Of a stretch of DNA of 13,031 nt, positions 1 through 7,380 are shown in pieces. The notes under the pieces were generated by a model. That model saw only the letters and a list, made by a program, of their open reading frames with translations, made no database searches and had not been told where the DNA came from. Both the position numbers and the translations under genes were made by a program. The DNA is from an uncultured Peptococcaceae bacterium. Its GTDB lineage: Bacteria > Bacillota > Dehalobacteriia > UBA4068 > JAAVYR01. The stretch lies in NCBI GenBank assembly GCA_949739465.1, contig CATIYQ010000059.1:1-13031 (forward strand), written 5' to 3'. Every line of letters starts with the position of its first letter. Position 1 is the stretch's first letter.

Positions 1-1344
1 ATTTCCGGTCCTTACAGCCTGCCCATTTTGCAGCAGGTGTTCCGCCCTCGCAAGAAGGGGGATAGCGACCGCTGGCAGCCGAATCCCAGAGAATTGACTT
101 TCGGTTGGGTTTGCGATAGCCGGGGCGTTATTTTAGATGAAGCGCTGGCGGTGTATATGCCTGCTCCTCACTCCTATACCAGAGAAGATGTGGCAGAAAT
201 CCAGTGCCATGGCGGCGCTCTTAGCCTGGACCATATTTTGCAGGTGATTCTTTCCGCAGGGGCGCGGCTGGCGCTGCCGGGAGAATTTACCCAACGGGCC
301 TTTTTAAATGGCGCGCTGGATTTGACCCAAGCGGAAGCCATCATCGACCTCATCGAAGCAAAGACCGTCGGCGAAGGGAAAATCGCCGCCCAGCAATTAG
401 CAGGCGGCTTAAAGGAACAAATCGAAGCCATTAACGACGGACTTTTAGATATCATTGCCGGCATTGAAGGCGATATTGACTATCCTGATGAAGGGGTGGA
501 TACCCTAAACCGTAGTCAGATGATAATAGACGTGGAAAAAGCCATTGATAAACTAGACTTGCTCTTAGCCCAAAGAGAGCAGGGGAAGATTTATAAAGAA
601 GGAATCCGCGCCGTGATTATCGGGCGACCTAACGTCGGAAAATCCAGTTTAATGAATATGCTCCTTGGGGAGGAACGGGCAATCGTCACCGACATTGCCG
701 GCACCACCAGAGACACCATTGAGGAGACGCTGAACGTAAACGGCTTTCGCGTGGTGATTACGGATACGGCAGGGATTCGGGCGGACGGACAAGCAGATAT
801 GGTGGAAAAAATCGGTATCGAGCGAAGCCGCAAAGCTCTAGGGGAAGCTCAGCTTATTTTAGCCGTCATTGACAGCAGCGCGGGGCTTACTGCTGCTGAT
901 GCGGAAATCCTCTCTCAATGCGGACAAGCGCCCGGCAAAGTATTGCTCCTTTGTAACAAAGAGGACTTAATCAGCGTTGAAGAAAAAGCCTGTCTGGAGG
1001 CTACCGTAAAAGAAAAATATCCTCACATCCATATGTTGTTTCTCTCTACCTTGACGAGGACGGGTTGTGAGAAATTAGGCGGCGTTATTCAGGAAATCTT
1101 TACCAAAAACAACATGGGTGCGGCGGCGGATACTGCTATCATCAGCGCCCGCCATGAGGAAATTATCCTGCGGGCAAAAGACTATTTGACCGACAGCCTA
1201 AATGCCATTGCAGGGGGGTTGCCGGGAGATTTCATTGCCGTGGACTTGCAAGGGGCATGGCGGAAATTGGGAGAAATCACCGGGAAAACTGCCGGGCAGG
1301 ACATTATCGATCGTGTATTCAGTCGTTTTTGCCTGGGAAAATAA
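1..1344 (+). CDS. mnmE: tRNA uridine-5-carboxymethylaminomethyl(34) synthesis GTPase MnmE (5' truncated)
   Basis: MnmE (TrmE) is the GTPase partner of MnmG. Together they install the (carboxymethyl)aminomethyl group on C5 of the wobble uridine of certain tRNAs, using a folate one-carbon unit. The frame is open from base 1, and by recalled alignment to E. coli MnmE about 23 N-terminal residues, including the start, lie outside the window. The visible 447 codons hold the folate-binding N domain (to about residue 115 of the window), a helical region, and an inserted G domain: G1 GRPNVGKS at residues 208-215, then GTTRDT, DTAG and the G4 motif NKED at 319-322. The protein ends in FCLGK, the family's C-terminal CxGK motif whose Cys (444) is essential in known members. 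The next gene is its partner mnmG, so the pair is probably one operon. No damage is visible apart from the window edge. Confidence 0.98.
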   Translation: MSGPYSLPILQQVFRPRKKGDSDRWQPNPRELTFGWVCDSRGVILDEALAVYMPAPHSYTREDVAEIQCHGGALSLDHILQVILSAGARLALPGEFTQRAFLNGALDLTQAEAIIDLIEAKTVGEGKIAAQQLAGGLKEQIEAINDGLLDIIAGIEGDIDYPDEGVDTLNRSQMIIDVEKAIDKLDLLLAQREQGKIYKEGIRAVIIGRPNVGKSSLMNMLLGEERAIVTDIAGTTRDTIEETLNVNGFRVVITDTAGIRADGQADMVEKIGIERSRKALGEAQLILAVIDSSAGLTAADAEILSQCGQAPGKVLLLCNKEDLISVEEKACLEATVKEKYPHIHMLFLSTLTRTGCEKLGGVIQEIFTKNNMGAAADTAIISARHEEIILRAKDYLTDSLNAIAGGLPGDFIAVDLQGAWRKLGEITGKTAGQDIIDRVFSRFCLGK

Positions 1345-1360
1345 AAGGAATATGAATGTG

Positions 1361-3319
1361 ATGACAAAAACAATGGAACATTTAAATCAAGACGAGATGT
1401 TTTTCCCCGAACCTTTATTTTGCGGCGGCGAATACGGCGTTATTGTAGTGGGCGGCGGACACGCGGGGTGCGAGGCGGCAGCTGCCGCCGCGCGGCTGGG
1501 GGTAAAGACTCTGCTCTTAACGCTAAATAAAGACGCTCTGGCTATGCTGCCCTGTAATCCTTCTATCGGCGGCACGGCAAAGGGCATTTTAGTGCGGGAG
1601 GTAGACGCTCTGGGCGGGCTCATGGGGGTCATTGCCGACCGTGCCCAAATCCAAATGCGAATGCTCAACCGCAGCAAAGGTCCGGCTGTTCAATGTCTTC
1701 GCGGACAGATGGACAAAAATCAATATCATCGGGAAATGCTTGCCGCCCTGGAACACTATGAAAACTTGGATATCCGCCAAGGGGAAGTCAATCAGCTGAT
1801 GATTGAAAATGGAGCGGTTCGTGGGGTCATTCTCCGAACGGGTGCTGCCTTTTACAGTGCGTGCGTGGTGCTGACCACCGGGACTTATCTGGATAGCCGC
1901 GTGGTTATCGGCAATGTGCATTATCCCTCAGGTCCCAGTGGACTGCCGCCTGCAACGCCCCTCGGTATCTGGCTGCGGCAGTTGGGACTGGATATGTGCC
2001 GTTTTAAGACGGGGACGCCTGCCCGGGTAGACGGCAGAACTATCGACTTTAGTAAAATGAAAGAACAGCCCTCCGACCCCCAACCTCTTGCTTTTTCTTT
2101 CCTCACCACCGAGGAAGAAATCGCCGCAAGACCGCAAATCTCTTGCTGGCTCAGTTATACCAATGAAAAGACCCATGAGATTATTCGGGCAAATCTGCAT
2201 CGTTCTCCCTTGTACAGCGGCATCATCGAGGGGACAGGTCCCAGATATTGCCCTTCTATTGAAGATAAAATTGTCCGTTTTGCCGATAAAGACAGTCACC
2301 AGACCTTCTTAGAGCCGGAGGGGCTGGACACCACTGAATGGTATGTCCAGGGTATGTCCTCCAGCTTACCGGAAGATGTGCAAATCGCCTTCTTAAAGAC
2401 CATTCCCGGCTTAGAAGAGGTGCGGGTCATTCGTCCTGCTTATGCCATTGAATATGACTGTTTGCAGCCGACCCAGCTTAATCATCATTTAGCCCACAAG
2501 GAAATCAAAGGACTCTTCACTGCCGGGCAGATTAACGGCACTTCCGGTTATGAGGAAGCGGCAGCGCAGGGAATCCTTGCGGGGATTAATGCAGGACTTT
2601 TTGTCTTAGGGAGAGAACCCATTGCTATCAGCCGCACCCAAGGTTACTTAGGGGTGCTGGTAGACGACCTAGTCACCAAAGGGGTCATGGAGCCGTACCG
2701 TATGTTTTCCTCTCTGGCAGAACACCGGCTGCTCCTGCGGCAGGACAACGCTGACGCACGGTTAACGCCTCTAGGACAGGAGCTGGGTATTATCTCGCGT
2801 GAACGCTGGGCATTGTATGAAAAGACCCAAGAAGAAATCACCGCGGAGCAACAGCGGCTGGAAACAATCAGAATCACGCCTCAGGATGAGAAAGCCCAAG
2901 CCCTCATCACTGCCAAAGGAGATAACCCATTGCAGAAAGGTATCTCCGCCATGGATTTGTTAAAGAGAACCAATATTTCTTATGAAGACGTAATAAGTCT
3001 TATCGGTCAGGGAACGGTCAGTCGCGTTGCCAGAGAGCAGGTGGTGATTACCGCCAAATATACCGGCTATATCAAAAAACAGCAGGAGGCTATCGAACGG
3101 GCGGAAAAGCTGGAGAATAAGCGTCTTCCTGTGGGAACGGACTACCGGGCAATCAAAGGGCTGAGCCTGGAAGCGGGGCAGAAGTTGACGGACTTGCAGC
3201 CGCAGAATATCGGACAAGCCAGCCGTATCTCGGGGGTCTCTCCTGCTGATATCAATGTGCTCTTTATCTGGCTGGAACAGCAAAAACGAAACGCGGCAGC
3301 GAAAGCCGAGCAAAAATAA
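1361..3319 (+). CDS. mnmG: tRNA uridine-5-carboxymethylaminomethyl(34) synthesis enzyme MnmG (GidA)
   Basis: FAD-binding subunit of the MnmEG wobble-uridine modification complex in the cytoplasm. The N-terminal Rossmann motif VVGGGHAG lies at residues 29-36. Family hallmarks follow: CNPSIGG, GPRYCPSIEDKI, TFLEPEG, AYAIEYDCLQP, and an alanine-rich GYEEAAAQG segment. The C-terminal part is the helical MnmE/tRNA-binding domain. At about 652 residues it is slightly longer than the usual 620-640 because of about 20 extra N-terminal residues. Start choice is uncertain. AAAGGAA at 1344-1350 is only about 2 bases from ATG 1352, 8 from GTG 1358 and 11 from ATG 1361. I take 1361; 1352 would add three residues, and ATG 1397 would begin directly before the conserved FFPEP. 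The frame stays open back into mnmE (to 1202), but that extension is not conserved-looking. Sixteen bases separate it from the mnmE stop, so cotranscription is likely. Confidence 0.97.
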   Translation: MTKTMEHLNQDEMFFPEPLFCGGEYGVIVVGGGHAGCEAAAAAARLGVKTLLLTLNKDALAMLPCNPSIGGTAKGILVREVDALGGLMGVIADRAQIQMRMLNRSKGPAVQCLRGQMDKNQYHREMLAALEHYENLDIRQGEVNQLMIENGAVRGVILRTGAAFYSACVVLTTGTYLDSRVVIGNVHYPSGPSGLPPATPLGIWLRQLGLDMCRFKTGTPARVDGRTIDFSKMKEQPSDPQPLAFSFLTTEEEIAARPQISCWLSYTNEKTHEIIRANLHRSPLYSGIIEGTGPRYCPSIEDKIVRFADKDSHQTFLEPEGLDTTEWYVQGMSSSLPEDVQIAFLKTIPGLEEVRVIRPAYAIEYDCLQPTQLNHHLAHKEIKGLFTAGQINGTSGYEEAAAQGILAGINAGLFVLGREPIAISRTQGYLGVLVDDLVTKGVMEPYRMFSSLAEHRLLLRQDNADARLTPLGQELGIISRERWALYEKTQEEITAEQQRLETIRITPQDEKAQALITAKGDNPLQKGISAMDLLKRTNISYEDVISLIGQGTVSRVAREQVVITAKYTGYIKKQQEAIERAEKLENKRLPVGTDYRAIKGLSLEAGQKLTDLQPQNIGQASRISGVSPADINVLFIWLEQQKRNAAAKAEQK

Positions 3320-3322
3320 AAT

Positions 3323-3357
3323 AAAAAAGAGGATTGCTAAAAGCAATCCTCTTTTTT
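3323..3357. terminator. Bidirectional intrinsic terminator between mnmG and ilvN
   Basis: A perfect 16-bp stem (3323-3338 with 3342-3357) around a 3-base AAA loop. The GC-containing core GAGGATTGCT is flanked by six A on one side and six T on the other, so the hairpin has a U-tract on either transcript. It sits 3 bases after the mnmG stop and 1 base before the ilvN stop, and so should end both convergent operons. Confidence 0.93.
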
Positions 3358-3358
3358 A

Positions 3359-3862
3359 TTAGTGCATCAGGGCGTTGCTATCTTTGGTCATGAAGACTTC
3401 TCCGGTGCGGATACTCTCGATAATCTGATATTTCTCAATGGCGGCGATGAAGGCGTCTATTTTCTGGTGGTCGCCGGTGATTTCTACCACCATAGAGTCA
3501 GGTCCTGCTTCCAGCACCCGAGCGCGGAAATTTTCACAGGTATGAAATACTTTGCCGCGAACGTCGGGTGCGGCGGCAATTTTAAAGAGCGCCGTTTCCC
3601 TGGCAATAGGGTCCGCTTGGGTTAGGTTAAACACTTGCAGCACATAGGGCTGCTTATCCAGCTGGTGAACGACTTGGGCAAGTTCCGTAGAGGCGCTTAG
3701 CTCCGTGGTCTCTAATGCCATGGATATTCGTGTGACAGCGAACTTTTCCGTGTCTGCCACAGAGAGGTTAACGATATTAAAGCCTTTGCGGGCAATAAGA
3801 CTGCATAGTTTGCTGAGGACGCCGGGCTTGTTTTCTACCAGGGCGACGATAGCGTGACGCAT
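3359..3862 (-). CDS. ilvN: Acetolactate synthase small (regulatory) subunit
   Basis: Regulatory subunit of acetohydroxyacid synthase, which catalyses the first shared step of valine, leucine and isoleucine synthesis. It activates the catalytic subunit and confers feedback inhibition by branched-chain amino acids, usually valine. The N-terminal ACT domain is clear: RHAIVALVENKPGVLSKLCS at residues 2-21, then RKGFNIVNLSV. The C-terminal ALS_ss_C-type domain contains the segment VVEITGDHQKIDAF. I start at ATG 3862, giving 167 residues, normal for IlvN/IlvH. AAAAGGAG at 3873-3880 lies 10 bases upstream, between the ilvB stop and this start. A longer open frame begins at 3901 but overlaps ilvB and adds residues without family resemblance. 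It follows ilvB by 28 bases and is surely cotranscribed with it. The symbol ilvH is used for the same gene in many Bacillota. Confidence 0.96.
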   Translation of the reverse strand: MRHAIVALVENKPGVLSKLCSLIARKGFNIVNLSVADTEKFAVTRISMALETTELSASTELAQVVHQLDKQPYVLQVFNLTQADPIARETALFKIAAAPDVRGKVFHTCENFRARVLEAGPDSMVVEITGDHQKIDAFIAAIEKYQIIESIRTGEVFMTKDSNALMH

Positions 3863-3890
3863 ATGATTTCCGCTCCTTTTCACAATCCGG

Positions 3891-5573
3891 TTAACTTTCA
3901 ATCATTTCATAAATGGCTGCTCCTGGCGCGACCATAGGGTAGACATTGGCTTCCTCCATGATACGGGTGTCAATAAGGACAGGACCGTTCCAGGCTTTTG
4001 CTGTTTGCAGGGCTTTTTCCAGTTCCTTCACGTTATTTGCGCGGAGTCCTTTTACGCCTAGGGCTTCTGCTAGCTGTGGGAAGTTGGTATCCATCTCATG
4101 CTTAGAGCCGAAACACCGTTTGCCAAAGAACATACGTTGCCATTGGCGTACCATGCCTAAGCCCCGGTTGTTGAGGATGATGATTTTCACGGGAAGTTGT
4201 TGTTCGGCAAGAGTGGCAAGCTCTTGACAATTCATCATAATGCTGCCGTCGCCGGAAATAAGCCAGATTTCTTTATCTGGGCAGCCGATAGCCGCGCCCA
4301 TAGCGGCAGGGAGACCATATCCCATGGTACCTAAGCCTCCGGAGGAAAGGAAGGTGCGGGGGATGGAACGCTTGGCGTATTGAGCTGCCCACATTTGGTG
4401 CTGTCCCACGTCTGTTACGAGAATGCAGTCCTCTGCCATGGTTTCGTTTAATAAATCAAAAACGGCAGGAGGGGAAATCAACCCGTCTCGGGTGTCGGCT
4501 GCTTGGGGCAGCGGGTGGGTGGTCTGCCAGTCTTTGATTTGTTCCAGCCAAGAGGTGATGTCGCCGGCTTGGGCTTTTGCGGCAAGGATAGGCAAGGACC
4601 AGGCTAAATCTCCCTGCACAGCCCATTCTGTGGGGACATTTTTCCCCAGCTCTGAAAGGTCGATGTCAAAGTGAGCGATTTTGCCGTGGGGAACGAATTT
4701 ACTGATGACGCTGGTCACACGGTCGTCAAAGCGTACGCCCAAACCGATGAGTAAATCTGCTTCGGTCACTGCCATATTGGCGGCGTAAGTACCGTGCATA
4801 CCTACCATGCCTAAGTAATTAGGCAAGTCGGTGGGCAGCGCGGAAATTGCCATGAGACTGGTGACAACGGGAACATTGGTTTTTTTCGCCAGGGTCAGCA
4901 TAGCCTCTGCCGCATTTGCGGCAATAACGCCGCCCCCCATGAAGAGAACCGGCTTTTTCGCTTGGGTGAGGGCTGCTGCAACAGCGTCGATTTGTTTTTC
5001 ATCGCCGACGGAGCGGACGCGGTAGCCGCTTAAGCACAGGTCTTCCGCTGTTTGAGGTAGGGTGAAGTCGTAAGTAGCGCTGAATAAATCTTTGGGAATG
5101 TCAATGACCACAGGACCGGGACGACCGCTTCTGGCAATATGAAAGGCTTGCTTTAGGACCAATCCAAGTTCTTCGATAGATTGCACCATGTGGTTAAACT
5201 TGGTAATGGGTGCGGTGATACCCACTACATCCGCTTCCTGGAAAGAGTCTTTGCCCAAGAGACTTGCGGCTACTTGACAAGTGATGCAGACCATGGGGAT
5301 AGAGTCCATATTAGCGGTAGCAATAGCTGTAACCAAGTTGGTAGCGCCGGGACCTGATGTGGAAATGCACACGCCCACTTTTCCCGTGGCGCGGGCGTAA
5401 CCATCCGCAGCATGGGCCGCGCCTTGTTCATGACGGGTGAGGATATGGGTGATGCCGCTATGACTTAAGGCGTCATAAAGGGGCAATGCCGCCCCGCCTG
5501 GATAACCGAAAATATGGCTGACTCCTTCTGATTTTAAAACTTCTACAACGATTTCTCCGCCTGTTTGTTCCAT
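3891..5573 (-). CDS. ilvB: Acetolactate synthase large (catalytic) subunit, biosynthetic type
   Basis: Thiamine-diphosphate and FAD dependent enzyme joining two pyruvates to 2-acetolactate, or pyruvate plus 2-oxobutyrate to 2-aceto-2-hydroxybutyrate. Order of parts: N-terminal TPP-binding domain with FGYPGGAALPLYDAL and the catalytic glutamate E49 in RHEQGAAHAADGYA, central FAD-binding domain (roughly 190-330), and C-terminal TPP-binding domain with GDGS at 441-444 and the closing NN at 468-469, the standard metal/TPP motif. The 560-residue length is typical. The start at 5573 is set by a strong AGGAGG ribosome binding site 7 bases upstream; a longer open frame to 5645 runs through the promoter and is discounted. 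Presence of the adjacent ilvN supports the anabolic rather than the catabolic (alsS) type. The leader after the predicted promoter is only about 37 bases, so there is no room for a T-box or leader-peptide attenuator. Confidence 0.97.
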   Translation of the reverse strand: MEQTGGEIVVEVLKSEGVSHIFGYPGGAALPLYDALSHSGITHILTRHEQGAAHAADGYARATGKVGVCISTSGPGATNLVTAIATANMDSIPMVCITCQVAASLLGKDSFQEADVVGITAPITKFNHMVQSIEELGLVLKQAFHIARSGRPGPVVIDIPKDLFSATYDFTLPQTAEDLCLSGYRVRSVGDEKQIDAVAAALTQAKKPVLFMGGGVIAANAAEAMLTLAKKTNVPVVTSLMAISALPTDLPNYLGMVGMHGTYAANMAVTEADLLIGLGVRFDDRVTSVISKFVPHGKIAHFDIDLSELGKNVPTEWAVQGDLAWSLPILAAKAQAGDITSWLEQIKDWQTTHPLPQAADTRDGLISPPAVFDLLNETMAEDCILVTDVGQHQMWAAQYAKRSIPRTFLSSGGLGTMGYGLPAAMGAAIGCPDKEIWLISGDGSIMMNCQELATLAEQQLPVKIIILNNRGLGMVRQWQRMFFGKRCFGSKHEMDTNFPQLAEALGVKGLRANNVKELEKALQTAKAWNGPVLIDTRIMEEANVYPMVAPGAAIYEMIES

Positions 5574-5616
5574 GGCAGTTCCTCCTATATACGCCGTTTT
5601 TTGAAAAGTTGTTTTT

Positions 5617-5645
5617 ATTTTAACATCAAAGTAATCCAACCACAA
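5617..5645 (-). promoter_or_regulatory. Predicted sigma-A promoter of ilvBN
   Basis: Read on the minus strand: -35 TTGTGG (5640-5645), 17-base spacer, extended -10 TGTTAAAAT with the hexamer TAAAAT at 5617-5622. Transcription would start near 5610, giving a leader of about 37 bases before ilvB. The spacing and the extended -10 are good; the -35 is moderate. Predicted by eye only. Confidence 0.6.
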
Positions 5646-5688
5646 GAGAAGTTCGCGGTTTCATGGTAAGAATTTTTTGTCAGTTAGA

Positions 5689-5720
5689 ATATACACAGCC
5701 TATCCACATTTTGTGGATAG
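5689..5720. repeat. Cluster of three DnaA-box-like 9-mers, two forming a perfect inverted repeat
   Basis: Three 9-mers each match the DnaA box TTATNCACA at 8 of 9 positions: ATATACACA (5689-5697, plus), CTATCCACA (5700-5708, plus) and CTATCCACA again on the minus strand (5712-5720). The last two form a perfect 9-bp inverted repeat with a TTT centre. The first two are 11 bases apart, about one helical turn. A strongly AT-rich stretch follows (about 5738-5815). The site lies between the two divergent promoters, so it could equally be an operator for an unknown regulator. There is no U-tract, which argues against a terminator. Confidence 0.5.
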
Positions 5721-5793
5721 ATTTGGGTATGATATCAAGATGTAGAAATGATAGAAAATTAAGAAAATCTTTATAGTATCCTTTGTCGATTTA

Positions 5794-5802
5794 TGGTACA
5801 AT
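5794..5802 (+). promoter_or_regulatory. Predicted extended -10 promoter of the carboxypeptidase gene
   Basis: TGGTACAAT is an extended -10 (TG-n-TACAAT, hexamer 5797-5802). No good -35 is seen at the usual distance, as is often the case for extended -10 promoters. Transcription would begin near 5809, about 36 bases before the start codon. The ribosome binding site GAGGGG is at 5833-5838. Confidence 0.5.
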
Positions 5803-5844
5803 AAAAAAAATAAAGCAGAGAACTGTCATATAGAGGGGACGGCT

Positions 5845-7287
5845 ATGAACCTGGAACCGCAAAAAGAAAAAATGAAAAAAATATGGCAAGATGTGAAAAC
5901 CATGTGGCAGACGCCTGCCTCCCGCAATAAAATGATTGGTACAGGCATGGCTGCTTGTCTTTGTCTGGGACTTCTATGTTTCGGTGCAAAAGGGGACAAG
6001 CCTGCTTACGCTGCCGATGAAGACGGTGAAAATTCCGCTCTTGCCGCTGTTCGTAATGAAGATACCGCGATTTTGGTGTTAGATGATTTGCCTCAGGGCA
6101 GGGAGTCTCTTGCCAACGTTATTGCCTTGGAGAAATTTTCTTTTATTCAGTGGCAAAAGAAAAACGGCGTCTTTGATACGGTCTATCTTTACAGTGCGCC
6201 TAACAAATTAGAGGGGCTGATTTTGGCGCTGCGCCTGACGGGACAGGAGAAAGCCGCCCGTGGACAAGTAGTGAATAAAGGGCAGGTGGCGGCAGAAGTG
6301 CCGGATTGGGGCAAACCTTTTATCGCTTATGCCATGAATCAAGGCATGGTGGAAAAAGATACCCGATGGCTGGACCCTCTGACTACCCAGGAATATATAA
6401 CAATTCTTTCTTCTGCTCTTGCCGCGCAAGAGAAAGAAATGTCTCTCTCTCCCTTACAAAAATATCGCCTTTTGCCTATGAATCGGTTGCTCCTTGCCGA
6501 TATATCTTATCACTTCTTATGTCTCAAGGAAGTGTCCCTGGACCTGGAAACGGGGCATGTGACCAGCCTGTGTTGGGGCGACCGTTTGGTGCAGGCAGGG
6601 ATTATAGAGGAAAAGGAAGCCATATTAGCGGACCTGCCTATTCTGCAAAACGACAGTTATCGTTATGAAAAATATTTTACAGAGCGGCTCAAAGAAGACA
6701 GCAGTTTATTCCCGCTGACGGCGAAAAACAAGTCTTATATGAAAAAGCTTATGGACAGGTCGGACAGTCTCTGGGTATTGGTGAATAAAACCCATACCTT
6801 GCCGGAGGATTATAAGCCAACGCTGATTAGCCAGCAAACGCTGCCCGCCAAAACCCAACAAGGACTGATGGAACCTTTTGCCTATGAACAATTAAAAGTA
6901 TTATTCCAAGGGGCAAAAGACGACGGCATTGAACTCTTTGTCCGTTCTGGTTATCGCAGTTATCAGACGCAAAAGGGTCTTTATGGCAACGGCTCTAATC
7001 CTTATCGGGCAAAGCCCGGTACCAGTGAACATCAGACGGGGCTGGCTATGGATGTGGTGAATCACGCCAATCGCTTAGATGAAAATCTTTCTCAGTGTAA
7101 GGAGGCTCTTTGGCTCCGAGACCATGCTCATGAATACGGTTTTATCATCCGTTACCCGAAGGAAAAGGAAACCGTTACAGGGTATCCCGCCGAGTGGTGG
7201 CATTTGCGCTATGTAGGCAAACAAATTGCCTATACCTGCCATGTCAACAACTGGACCTATGATGAATTTTATGCGCGCTGCAAGTAA
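5845..7287 (+). CDS. VanY-type (M15B) D-alanyl-D-alanine carboxypeptidase, exported
   Basis: Zinc peptidase expected to trim the terminal D-Ala of peptidoglycan stem peptides outside the membrane. The C-terminal third is a VanY/PF02557 domain: FVRSGYRSYQTQKGLY, then SEHQTGLAMD at 394-403 (zinc ligands H396 and D403) and EWWHLRYVG with the third ligand H453. A 29-residue basic N-terminus precedes a hydrophobic stretch (about 30-48) and AYA at 54-56, so it is either a signal peptide or an uncleaved anchor. Between them lie about 280 residues with no firm assignment. Residues 154-193 (DWGKPFIAYAMNQGMV ... LDPLTTQEYITILSSAL) resemble one degenerate S-layer homology repeat, and about 117-135 the tail of another. 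The start has GAGGGG 6 bases upstream. It stands alone between its own promoter and terminator. Vancomycin resistance is not implied: no vanRS or vanHAX neighbours are present. Confidence 0.9.
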   Translation: MNLEPQKEKMKKIWQDVKTMWQTPASRNKMIGTGMAACLCLGLLCFGAKGDKPAYAADEDGENSALAAVRNEDTAILVLDDLPQGRESLANVIALEKFSFIQWQKKNGVFDTVYLYSAPNKLEGLILALRLTGQEKAARGQVVNKGQVAAEVPDWGKPFIAYAMNQGMVEKDTRWLDPLTTQEYITILSSALAAQEKEMSLSPLQKYRLLPMNRLLLADISYHFLCLKEVSLDLETGHVTSLCWGDRLVQAGIIEEKEAILADLPILQNDSYRYEKYFTERLKEDSSLFPLTAKNKSYMKKLMDRSDSLWVLVNKTHTLPEDYKPTLISQQTLPAKTQQGLMEPFAYEQLKVLFQGAKDDGIELFVRSGYRSYQTQKGLYGNGSNPYRAKPGTSEHQTGLAMDVVNHANRLDENLSQCKEALWLRDHAHEYGFIIRYPKEKETVTGYPAEWWHLRYVGKQIAYTCHVNNWTYDEFYARCK

Positions 7288-7306
7288 TGGTGGCGTCTCC
7301 GTATAA

Positions 7307-7344
7307 AAAAACGGCTATTGTAAAAACTTACAATAGCCGTTTTT
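7307..7344. terminator. Bidirectional intrinsic terminator
   Basis: A perfect 17-bp stem (7307-7323 with 7328-7344) and a 4-base loop AAAC. The core ACGGCTATTGTAA is bordered by A and T runs, giving a U-tract on both strands. It lies 19 bases after the carboxypeptidase stop and 36 bases beyond the end of the convergent cysteine-rich gene. Confidence 0.93.
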
Positions 7345-7380
7345 GATATTCGGAAAGCAAGACGGAAAAGCGCAGAACCC

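Noticed and set aside
1202..1360. Upstream extension of the mnmG frame into mnmE
   Set aside because: It would overlap the conserved C-terminal end of MnmE by 140 bases, lacks resemblance to MnmG, and better starts exist at 1352-1361.
5700..5720. Inverted repeat read as a transcription terminator
   Set aside because: No U-tract follows on either strand and it lies between divergent genes, where no transcript needs to end.
5574..5760. T-box or leader-peptide attenuator upstream of ilvB
   Set aside because: On the minus strand an ACCGCGAAC stretch recalls a T-box, but the GGGTGG part, a specifier stem and a terminator are missing, and the predicted promoter lies downstream of it.
5845..7287. 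Vancomycin-resistance determinant (vanY)
   Set aside because: Only the peptidase domain is shared. No vanR, vanS, vanH, vanA/B or vanX is nearby, and VanY-type housekeeping carboxypeptidases are common.
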